Positions 12,201 through 24,200 of a DNA stretch of 64,000 bases are shown piece after piece (position 1 is the stretch's first letter; each line of letters opens with the position of its first letter). The notes below the pieces were generated by a model. It was not told where the DNA came from. It searched no databases and saw only the letters and a program-made list of their open reading frames with translations. The stretch covers positions 4,026,110-4,090,109 of the forward strand of contig JACEVL010000062.1 in NCBI GenBank assembly GCA_020284085.1, in the 5' to 3' direction. A program made the translations under genes and the position numbers. Source of the stretch: Aporrectodea caliginosa. Its lineage: Eukaryota; Annelida; Clitellata; Crassiclitellata; Lumbricidae.

Positions 12201-15200
12201 CTCGGAGACACATCCAGACCAACTGTTCAGTTTTAAAATGCTTGTAAAAGATGTATGCAGATTCCCTTGTTAAAAGAACATGCACATCTGAAGGAAGGTT
12301 ATTCCACGTGGTTGGCCCAACCACTAAAAAGGCACGATCTTTGAAGTGCATGCAAAGAGAACAACAAGTTCGCCTCAAGATACACAGCCAAACCTTAGGT
12401 GGGGCAACAGAGCTCCCGTAAGTAGCCAGGGTTATTCCTTAACCTGCACTGCCAGATGCAGAACAAAACCATAATTTCAATGCGCTGAGAAATTGGCCAC
12501 CAGTGAAGCACGTCATGCATATGATGCAAGACATGATCATATTTTGAAATATATCCGACAAGCTTAGCAGATGTGCACAGCACACATCAAGCTATCCAGT
12601 ACACCCAAGGGAGACCAACAGAGCTGGAACTGCATTAGTCAATCCTGCTACTAACAAACGCATGAGCAGGGGCAAATGCGGAATTGAGTGAAAGTTAACG
12701 GGAAATGCCCACAGTTCCTGCAGCTGATAAAAACAAGCATGACAAACAAGATTTAGTTGTTCAGATAAGGTAAGTTCCTGGTAAAAAAAACCAAGATTGC
12801 AGACAGATGTAGAGAATACAAAGCGAGAGAAGTCAGCAGATATAGTCAGAGAATCAATTTTTCTCAGCTGCTGCCCAATACGTGGCTGGGCTGGGAGCGC
12901 CTCTGAGTAGGTTTCATGAAGAGGCGTTATATAAATTCTCGGAATGAATGTAATCATTATTGTGCTTTGGATGAGTTACATATTTAAAATAATTATACTG
13001 TCCATTTTGTGTCTTACATGTTAGGCAAAAATGTTTTGACAGTAGGGAAAGGACCTTGGCAGAGGAGTGTAGACATACACACACACATACACTCACACAG
13101 TTACACACATGCCCACTCATACACCTACACTGGTCGGTCGAGATTTAATTGCAGCGTCTGTTATTTTTGTAGCACCACGCGGAGTTGAAATTCCGGCTGC
13201 CATATTGGACAACAGAAACGGCAATGTTACAGTTGAGTTCATTCCTACAGAAGTTGGTAAGGAGACTTTCTAACAGGTATCGGTTTAATATTGTAGAAAA
13301 ACTCTCAGTGTGTTCAATGGAAATCTGCGAATTCTCATTTTAGCCAAATTGATCAGTTGTATATTGAACATATGTTACTTTATGATCAGGTTAATATGTT
13401 ATATGTCAGAGGATTATGTCTCTATAGAAAGTGCCTCTGAATTGTTGAGTTCGATTACGACTACGATTTATACTTGTAAGTCTGCCCTAGTATGTCTCTT
13501 TCCTTGCAAGTCAGCCTAAACTTTGTAGTTATCTACCCATAGTTTCCTTTCCTTGGCTAGTTGCCTCATCTAATTTTTTGGTTTCATACAGATCTGAGTT
13601 TACTCCTAATAATCAAAGAAAATAAATGTTTAAAATTTGAAATTATGTATTATATAAATTATGTAATTATGCAAAGTGTAAACAATAAAATGTCACACGT
13701 GACTACATTAACTGATGTTGAATTTGATTAAACAGGTGAGCATCAGGTTGATGTTTACTACTTTGGAAAACCTGTTGCCAGAAGTCCATTTCATTGTCAG
13801 GTGTTTGACAGAACAAAGATTAACGTCATGAATCTACCTAACACAGGTGCTGTTGGCAAGCAGGTTGAATTCGACAGTAAGTGAATTTCTTTATTCAAGG
13901 TTTAAAAAACATTTAATGTGATGATATCCTGACCTGTATATTCACCTCTTTGATGTTGCTTACAACAGGACACAACTGTCATGTTATTCTACTTCTGAAA
14001 GTCAGTGTTTAATGCAAAATGAATCAGTCAGAGTTTATTATGCATTTAAAAATAAGGATCATCATCATAATCTGTTCATCTGTTTATATCGGGTCTTTGG
14101 TAGCAGAGTTTTGCTTAACACTTTAATGATGAGCTGCATTGGTTTCCCAGTTGCTTTTATTACACTCTTATCGTTAAAGTGTTAATTGTTTTTGGTTATT
14201 TGTTAACTTTGATTCTTTTCTCCTGTTTAATTTGTATTCTCTTCTGTTGTCACTGTTTATGTTGTTTATTCTTCACTTGTAGTCCTGGTGGTCTTCCTTT
14301 GCTTTTTTCTCTTTGTTGATTCTAGTGTGAAGTGTTTTGTTTGGCATGTAGTCAAATGGCATTCTTTCCACATTATGGAACCATCGGAGTCTTTGTTGAA
14401 CAAGCTTATCCTGTCTTATTTCTTCATTTCTACACAATTCAGGACTTGAGATTCTTGCAATTTCTTGTGCCCGTATATACAGTCTAATAATTTATGTCTC
14501 AAAGCAGCAGATACTATTGTACTGTTAGCACTCTATGACTGGTTCTCTGACACAGCATTTGTGCAGTGCAAAGACGTTTTGTAGATTTGCATTCATTGCA
14601 CAACAGACATTTTCTAGTTAAACAGCAAGGTTGCTGTGGCCTATAATGTGACCTCTTGAAGTAGTATGACAAAACTGTCTTGTGACAGGTGACTGTGAAT
14701 GTGTCTCATATATCTTTGTTTATTGATTATTCTGGATGTCACACTGCATCCAGGTACAAGTTACATGAGAAATTATCACCTTGACACCGAACAGTTTATG
14801 TCTTGGAGCTTTCTTGCAACACTAATGTCTGTTCATAGCAGACATGACGTTTAGAGTGTAGTACTACTGACAATTATTATAATTGTTCATTCAGCTAATC
14901 AATGAGACAGGAAATTATGTCTTTGATGCTTAAGTAGGGACACTGTTATGTTATTTAGTGCAGCTCATGAATATTCATAGTGCAGTGATAAAATCTTTTT
15001 GTGCTGTTTGCAGTCGATGCGTCTTTGGCGGGCTCTGGCAACATTGAGATTATGGTGAATGATGGGTCGGTGCACTGCCACGTCGATAAGAGAGGCGTCC
15101 GACAGTTTCGCGCATCTTTTGTTCCAGTGGATGCAATTCCTCATTATATTCAGATACGATTCAACGGCTTTGAAGTCCCAGGTGGGTTCCACTGAGTTCT

Positions 15201-18200
15201 CGCTATCAGAAGAATCTCTAAGTCCCATTTTTCTGCTTTTCAGCCCCAGATTTCATCATTTTAAACATATCTTTGTGAAAAAGTTTTCATTTAAGTTGAA
15301 TCTATATTTACTTGTTAAGATGCATTTCTTCCCATTTTTTTATGCGAGTTAATTTAAAGTATCTTTGCAAACTGTATATCTTTAGTTTGTAGTTAAATGG
15401 TGCCAAAGGTCACATTACATGTCAATTAATGTCAAATGTTAAATGTCAATTGGAGCCTCATTTGGTAATGCAAGCAAAGCACGCCCCATCATGTAGCATG
15501 TTTTGGTGATCTTGCAATGGTTATTTTATAAAACTGATTTGTCTCGGATCACTTATCAGAATATCAAGGAATTCAAGGTACTTTGCATAGTGATGTGTTC
15601 TGTTAGGTGGTTACTGTGTATAGTAAAATTGTATTATAGTATTCAAGTAACTCTCAATTGGTTAGACCTGGCATATTGTTGTAATTTGTGCAGTGTTGCA
15701 GTCATCATAGTGGCATATAAAAATTAACGGAGGATTTTGCCACCTTGGTCATGGACAATGGAGACTGGAGAGATACACTTTTGGGTATTCAAGGCAATCT
15801 GTTCAACCTTGAAAATGATTGTTCTTTAACCTTTTAATGATGAGCGTGCACTAACTGTGACTGGAAGACCAATGCAGCTCGTCGTTAAAGGATTAAGCTC
15901 AATTTTGCAGAATGGAAACCAGGTTTAGTATGAGTCCCTAATTGCCAAAGCCAAGAGAGCCATTTTCTTAATGAGTGCAGATTTTGAACAATCTCTGTTT
16001 CCAATGGCAGGAAGTCCATGGAAGATTGAAGTGCGAAACCCAGCCAATGTCACAGTAGACACGCGAGCTATTCAGTTAGTGCCGGTCGGCATCCTGTCAG
16101 AATTTGAAGTGCATACTGGAACAGTCTATGGTGACATTCAGGTCAACGTTACTGGTGAGTTGGATATTATATCTGTAAGAGTCTCTGGGTTGAGGCCATC
16201 TGCCAAATTATGTTTTGCAAAACCAGATAATGAAGATGCATAACCAGGTCATTGAAATCACTCAGGTCTTAATATAGTGGAGCTATATATATTTTCCATA
16301 AAGTTACGATCTGTGTGCAGTTTTCTTAGTCAAATACCTAACTGCTTGGTCAGTTTATTGTAAAATCAACCTTTTGTTATTATCAGCTGAAGTTTGTACT
16401 GTAAAGTGAAGCCTGCATCTACTATACATTCTGCCCTGCATGACGTCAGGCAGCACTCATTAACATAATATATGTTGATGATAAGATTATTATGAGCGTT
16501 GCACTCTTGCCCTGCATGACATCACAGGCAGGCTTCATCTGGAATCGCTTATGCTGTGTCCACCCAATATACGTTGTTGGTTATTATGTCTGGGCTTGGA
16601 AAGGTTACCAAGTACATGTTGTTACGGGTTCCTCCTAGCTATAACAAAGCTGAAGACTCGAATCTAGTTTTCAAGGTATAATTCTCGACAAAAACAATAA
16701 ATCAAAACGATACATTACCCAACCGTTGAACGACGGTGGAAGAAAGGTTCGTTTTCAATACGAAGAACGACCAACTAACAAGAAGTCTGTAACTCAGCAA
16801 CGGGCTGACGAACATCAGAAACGGAAGCACCGTAAGAAGACTTGAAAATGGCACAAGTCACGAACTAACTTGACTACCATGCAACCCAGAGAAATCTCAG
16901 ACAACCCGACTAGCGCGAAGGCTGAGTATCGGAGATTCTCTAACCGCCCCTTTTCGTACCTCCTTATATAGGCTACTCCCCTCGGCTAAGGAACTACTCA
17001 AGGGTAACGAATGCCCATCCCAGGACCGGTTAGGACTCAGTCATGAGACCCTAACATACCCCCGGACCACAAACAAGGCAGAAACCAGAAGGGTTTCTGA
17101 CTTAACTAACATGCAAACCATGCACATACAATCAAATCACAAATCAAAAATCAAAACACAAATATACAAATATCAAAACGAAAACAGTTACTCTGTACAC
17201 ACTCAGACGTTCACTTACGTCTCCCTAAGCATGATCATATAGGCCTACGAGAAATATCCGAGCCATGTAATCGGACTAAACATCGAAACTTAACGTAGTA
17301 ACTTTATAGTTCATATACAGTCTATTTCCAAAACACTCTTCACCAAATCCTAAAACAATATGCCTATTAATCACCAAAACAAAACTACACACCAAGTCTG
17401 AGAAGAACTTCAGACGACTCAAAACACATCGTTGCAGTCCACAACCAAACTTCCGAAGACTGTACACCAACTGTACAGAAACAAGATAAACCTCGACAGC
17501 ACGAAGAACGACGAGTAGGCCAACCAAAGCCCCCTCGACATCCGTTTCTACCAACGGAAGCAACGCCGTGCAACTCATGACCCAAGTGTCACGAGCTGAC
17601 AACACCAAAACGGTCACAACCATCCAAAGAAAGACGAAGGCGCTCAGTCCCTTGGATCCTCGTCTCGTCACTCGTCTGCGTCCCGAACACTCCCTGAAGA
17701 CCAGACGTTCCATCCTCGCGAACACAGTCTGCAAATAAACTTGAGCACACAAATAAGTCTCAAGACAACCAATGCCAACAATCTCCATAGAAATTCCTGT
17801 CAAATCTGAAGACATATAACAAGTATCTTGACCATCATTCATCAGACACTTCTTCAAGAAATCTACATCTTCAAAAACATCTGGTAAAATTTCATTCCTT
17901 TCCAGAAACATGTCATCACACTCATGTATAACATTGTCCCTCTTCAAAGAACTCTCAAAAATGTCGTCATGCATACATTCTTCTTGCAAGAACATATGAC
18001 AACCAAACATGTCCATGCTCTCGTGCAACAACTGACCCATCTGCGAACAGGGCATAATCGTGACAACTTGCGTGAACACATCATTCAAGCCATTAGTCAT
18101 CTGACCATAATGTTGCAACAACACAACCGTACTCACAAGAATCACTCTTTCCCCACAGTCAACATTCATGTACATTACTGCTACATTCGAAGAAGACTCA

Positions 18201-21200
18201 TTAGAAAAATTCGTATGTGAACTAATCTCACACACAACAGTTGTCATCACCGAATCCATCGACAACAGTGCTTTACAATCATTCACCATTTGTGAATCAC
18301 CCAGACACATTTCCGAGACAACATTCATGTCCAATTTAGAAAAATCCCGTGAATTTCTATCCTCCCTCAACAACAACAACTCTTGCGCCTCAACCGCAAA
18401 ATTTCCAAGACATACATCCATATCCACTTCTAGATTTAAGCATTCACTTGCATTCATACTCTCAATGGTAGATTCAACACTCGCACAAACCTCAGCTACC
18501 CTTAACTGTGCGTTTATGTCACTCGCATCAATTACATCAGCGACAAAATCAGGCAATGAAACTTCCTGAACTTCGTTCTCCTCATCCGATTGAATAACCG
18601 GCAAATTAAACAAAGGCGCTAGAGCTTTTGTAGCTCCCTTGCCAAGCCTTTGACAAACATCACAAGTGCGACAGTACTCTCTCACGTACTTGAAAATACC
18701 AGGCCAATAAAAATGCCTCAACACTCTATCAAGAGTTTTCTGCGTACCTAAATGTCCACTCGAAGGAACATCATGCGCTACATGAATTATCTTAGGCCGT
18801 AAAGAAATTGGAACGATTACTTGCGTTCGACCAAAACCTTCAGGCTCCAAGACATTTCTCCAGACCCGAATCAAAACTCCATCACGAACTTCGTAAAAAG
18901 AGCGTTCACTTCTGTCCGGTGACCGTGCTAGATCAAAAAGACAATTGAAAGATTCGTCACTGCGTTGCAATTCAATTAATCTTTCCCGTGTACAAAATTC
19001 CAAACCTTCAACATGACTGTCAACATCTTCAGTAAACAAATCATTTAAATTCAAGTCAACAGAATCAATTACATCAGAACTCTTAATTATAGGAGCGTCA
19101 ACGTTTGCAGCGTCCTGTCTATCTACGCTTGACTGCATCGTCGTCCCTAATTTACTCTGAGCCCTAGTAACAACTGCTACATCTATCGGTTCCTTTTGCA
19201 TTAAGTCATTTCCGATGAGCATATTAATTCCTTTTGGTAATTTGTCCACCAACCCACAAAGAACAGTTCCAGAAACCCACTCACTTTCTAATTGAATTTC
19301 AACTAACGGGACATTAACTGGTTCACCAACAATTCCCTGAATCAATCTATCGTCTCCCGTTAAGACATAATCACTAGGATTAAGCCCATCCCTACTGACT
19401 ATCGACTGTAATGCACCCGAGTCTCTCAGTAGCACCACATGACGCTGCGAACCCTGTCGTCCGTACACAAGCCCATCCTTAACAAACGGTCTATACTGCT
19501 GATTTATCGTTGGATTGCCCGACTGCACATCTACTAATCCAATGTTATTATCTGAATAATTTGTGTTCGCACAGGCCAAATTTCTTGCTTTTAGCTTTTC
19601 ACAATTTGTAATGCTGTGCGATCTTGCATGACAGTATGCACAAGTTACAGGAGTGCCAAACGCACCTGTATAATTCCTTGCTGTATTCTTAGGGCTACCC
19701 CAAGAATTTTGACCTCCGCTTCGTTTCACATTAGCAGTGTCATTTGCCCATCCCTTTTCAAATTTCACTGGAGCTACATTAGCTTTCCTGAAAGGTTTGT
19801 ACAGCAAATCATATTCATCAGCCATACGTGCTGCTTCAGAAAGTGTCGTTACTTTGCGTTCGATTATCCAACGATGTAAATCCCCAGGCAGACAATTCAC
19901 AAACTGTTCCAATTTGAAAATTTCCAAAGCCTTATCTAAATCAGACAATGCACCTTCACCTTCCAGCCAACTCTTAAATGGAATATTCAAACGATACGCA
20001 AAATTTGAATAAGTTTCAAGATTCCCTTTCTGCAATTCTCGAAACCTTTTCCTATAGAACTCTGGCACTCTTGAATACGCCGTAAGCAAAGACTTTTTCA
20101 CAACATCATAGTCCTTACATTGTTCCAATGAGAGCTCTCCGAAAATTTGTAACGCCTTCCCCGTTAACTTCGTATGAATTAACGACGACCATTTATCTTT
20201 TGGAAATTGATGAAGCTCCATGGCTTTTTCAAACGATTGTAAATAATGCTCCAAATTTGTGTCGTCAAACCGAGGTACAAATTTTACTGCCGACGCGATA
20301 TTAAATTTCGACGTATGCCCCGTTCTTTCTGCATTTTCCTCATTCAAACCCTGTGCTCCGTCCTCGAAGTAACCTCCTGTTAATCTTTCAAAGGAACCTC
20401 CTAATTCCTTCATTTGCAATTGATGCTGTCTCTGTTTTTCTTTCTCTGCCAATTCCATCTGTAACTTTCTCTCATCTGCTTCTATCTGCATCCTCTTAGC
20501 CTCGTTTTCCATAGACAACTTTGCTGTCGTTGTTTCGTTATCTACCCTCAACTTCCTTTCTAAAATGTCTGCCTCCACTCGTAACTTCCTTTCTGTTGCC
20601 TCTGCCTCTTCTTTCTTAACTTGTATCCTCCTTTCTTCCTCTTCCTTCTTAACCTGTGCTTCTATGTGCATTTTCCTCTCCATTGCTTCTGCTTCCATTT
20701 GTATCTTCTTTTTCTTCTATCTCTTCTTTCTTAACCTGTGCTTCCATTTGTATCTTCCTTTCCATTGCTTCTATCTCTTCTTTCTTCACCTGTGCCTTAG
20801 CTTCAAATTCTTTCTCAAGTCTTCGTGACTCCAATTCTGCTTGTTCCATCTTAAACTTAGCTTCTATTTGTGCCTGTTCCTTCTTAGCATCCGCTTCCAT
20901 CTGTGTTTGTATTTTGAATTTCTCCAGCTCAAACTGTCTTTCCGCTTCTCGGTCTTCTTTTTGCTGTATACGTGCAATTTCGGCCAATTTCAATTGTAAA
21001 CTTTCCGCCTTAACCTCAGACTCTTTTGCTTTTGGCGAAGAATAGGGCGACGAAACCAATTTCAACAATGCTTTTTGCATTTGCAATTTCGTAAGACCTT
21101 TCACGTCTTGCCCCAATTTCTCCAATTCCGTACGTAATTCATCTTGTTTCAATTCAAAAATGTCCTCCGCTTTTAACATTTTTGCCACCTCCGGTGTCTC

Positions 21201-24200
21201 CATTTTCTAAATTTCGAAATTTCCTCCGTCAGACAAAACTCGTCAGACACGCCCCTTAATTTCAAAATTTTCCTCTACGACTCAAAGACACCTTAAATGT
21301 TGTCTACTAACAAATGAAAATTTCAAACGTACGAGAAAAAAAATCCCGGCTAGAGCTCCCATATGTTACGGGTTCCTCCTAGCTACAACAAAGCTGAAGA
21401 CTCGAATCTAGTTTTCAAGGTATAATTCTCGACAAAAACAATAAATCAAAACGATACATTACCCAACCGTTGAACGACGGTGGAAGAAAGGTTCGTTTTC
21501 AATACGAAGAACGACCAACTAACAAGAAGTCTGTAACTCAGCAACGGGCTGACGAACATCAGAAACGGAAGCACCGTAAGAAGACTTGAAAATGGCACAA
21601 GTCACGAACTAACTTGACTACCATGCAACCCAGAGAAATCTCAGACAACCCGACTAGCGCGAAGGCTGAGTATCGGAGATTCTCTAACCGCCCCTTTTCG
21701 TACCTCCTTATATAGGCTACTCCCCTCGGCTAAGGAACTACTCAAGGGTAACGAATGCCCATCCCAGGACCTGTTAGGACTCAGTCATGAGACCCTAACA
21801 ATGTATATAATATTTTTTTAAGGGTGTTCTGGTGCACATGTTGTAGGGCCAAGCGGTCGCGTAACTAGACCCGGTGTGTTCAATATGAGGAATGGTTTAC
21901 ACAGAGTGGAATATATGCCAATGGAGTCAGGTATGTCGTCATCCATTACTCCACTTCTTTGGGAGAATGCATGCTTTAGTATATGTACAGTCACTGAATC
22001 AGGCAGTAAGATATATTTTGTAAGATATACTGACAATATTATATCTATGAATTAATCAATGCTGATGTTGAATTTTGCCTTGGGATGATATTTAATTGCT
22101 AGCTAAATTGGTTATGACTTATTAGCAACTAATGATAATGGAAATAACCTACTTTTGACATTGTATTTTTTAAATAGAAATAGCCAGCTCATTGTTGTCT
22201 GTTTTCTTTTGGCTCTTACTACCTTGTGCTTCAGTCTAACTTTTAACCAGATGCAAGTCATTCTGGCTGTATTTTAAAATTTAGCCATGTTTCTAAGTAC
22301 TGTTTGGTGTACTTCATTGGCTGCCAATCATATTGCATTAATTTGAAGTTTAAGCTTTAATCTGTCTGGCAGTGCAGCCTTGCATAATGGTCCTACATAC
22401 TGGAATCCTTCTTTTCATCTTGCCTAAAGTTTTGCTGGCTACACGTCTATCTGGCCCAGGATGATCTGGTTGTCCCGCTTGATATTCAACTCGATATTGT
22501 AATGTGGTAGCTTTTTAGTGATTAAGCCACTTATTTGGTATGGTCTTCTAGATGTACACTGCTATTTGGTCAGGACTTTTACATATCGGTGATCCCTGAT
22601 CCACTTGATGCATTGTTCTATTCAGTTAGTATGCTGTGTCTGTAATTGAAAGGTTCTAGGTTCACATGTGCTGAATAGATTACATCTAAAGAAGCTGGGC
22701 AAGTTGTTTACACACAGGTGCCTCCCTGTCACGAGCTGCTTAATTTGGTACAGGCATGAGCTGAGAAGTAAACAGCAAACCTTGCAGTGAACTTCCCCCA
22801 TGCCCAGAACGGTTGATTTGTCCATTGCCAGCTCAAGGTCCGATTAGCATGAAACAAGTGCTATCAATGCGCCGCTTTGGTATTTGGGGACTTCACTTAT
22901 CATCATCATATTCGTTTATTTAACACAAAACTGTCGACAAAACGCAACAGAATACATGAGTTATTGAGAGTGGCAGTTTTTCATCTAATAGACGTTTTTG
23001 AAAAGCATGCGTGGAACGAAGATAGTACTTATTGATGTACTGCATGGGCATTACATGACTATGAAAAACTATCTGCATTTCCCAGAGGCTAGTTTGGCCT
23101 TGACCTTATTGACTGTAGCGGAATAATAGTTTGATTGATGATCAACCAGCTCTGTCGCGACTGCTATTATCAGTTGCGCCAGCTCAGAGTCGTCTCGCGC
23201 TCTCTCACCACTAATGCTGCCTCTACTCTTATCCATTCGTTTGTCGTCACGCGTCTTGATCTTTGCTGTGCACTCTACGCTGGCCTCCCGGCTGTACGGT
23301 TGGGGTGTTTGGAGCGGGTCTTGCGCACGGCCGCGCGCCTCATCGGCCATATCCCAAAGTTCGGCCATGTCACCGCTTTTATGAGGGATGTCTTGCACTG
23401 GCTTCCTATCCCGCAGCGGATTGTGTACCGGCTTTCTGCTTTGGTGTGGCGGTGCCTCTTAGGTTCCGCTCCTGTGTATTTACAAGAGCTCTGTCGCTCT
23501 ACTTTGGATGTGCAGGGACGTAGAGCTCTCCGCTCCTCCACACATGGTGAACTTCTTGTTCCCCGTGCGCGAACTGCTCTTAGACAGCATCGCGCCTTCT
23601 CTGTTGCTGGCCCCATGGTTTGGAATGGGCTCCCATTAACATTACGCCTTATTCCTAGAGTTCATTTAGATGCGTTTTACTCTAGCCTTAAAACCATCCT
23701 TTTCAGCCGTGGTTGGGTCGGGAGCGCTCCTGAGTAGTAACCTTGAAGGGGCGCTATATAAATCTTTGGAATGAATGAATGAATTGGCAGGTTAAAAAAT
23801 GTTTTATTGATATTTAAACTGAATAGGAGTACACCAGCTTGAAGTTCTGTACGACGGAGCTGTTGTTCCTGGATCTCCATTCATCTCCAAGGCTTATGAT
23901 ATCACTGCCATATCTGTCAGCCCTGTTAATGTTGGGGTTGTTGGTGTCCCAGTTGAATTCTCAAGTAGGTTTGACAGTCATTTTTAGGTATTTTGACAGA
24001 TTTTTTATTTGCCACAAGTTTTGATTGCATGGGATTTGATGGCAGTTTTGCTCAGATGAAATCCAGCCAGCTTAGTTTTTCTGGTGTCATTTTAAGGTGA
24101 AAATTTTGTAAGATTTTAAATCATTTTGTCATAGGTCATTGGATCTTTATGATCACTGGATAAACTTTATTGGATATTTAGGCTTATATTTATCTTTGCC

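Larger units (their letters stand above)
16620..21800 (-). mobile_element. Complete LTR retrotransposon, Ty3/Gypsy-like, lacking reverse transcriptase
   Basis: Two 437-bp direct repeats (16620-17056 and 21364-21800) start TGTTA and end TAACA. They enclose about 4.3 kb whose coding strand is the - strand. A 4-bp target duplication ATGT flanks it (16616-16619 and 21801-21804). The LTRs differ at only two positions that I could see, so the insertion is young. Internal order on the - strand: primer-binding site, coiled-coil gag start (21203-20649), then a long frame (20698-17276) with gag, zinc knuckle, aspartic protease and an integrase H2C2 zinc-binding domain. No reverse transcriptase, RNase H or integrase catalytic core is visible. 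Having integrase sequence directly after protease recalls the Gmr1-like Gypsy elements of deuterostomes, where integrase precedes reverse transcriptase; that assignment is an inference. It sits in the intron between filamin exons h and i, antisense to filamin. Confidence 0.93.

Noticed and set aside
12165..12957. Twin-priming inversion of a single LINE
   Set aside because: The - strand part already contains its own stop and tail-like end near 12165, so two separate copies in opposite orientation explain the data better.
16408..21850. Intact autonomous retrovirus-like element
   Set aside because: No reverse transcriptase, RNase H or integrase core was found between the LTRs in any frame, and the gag frame is split.
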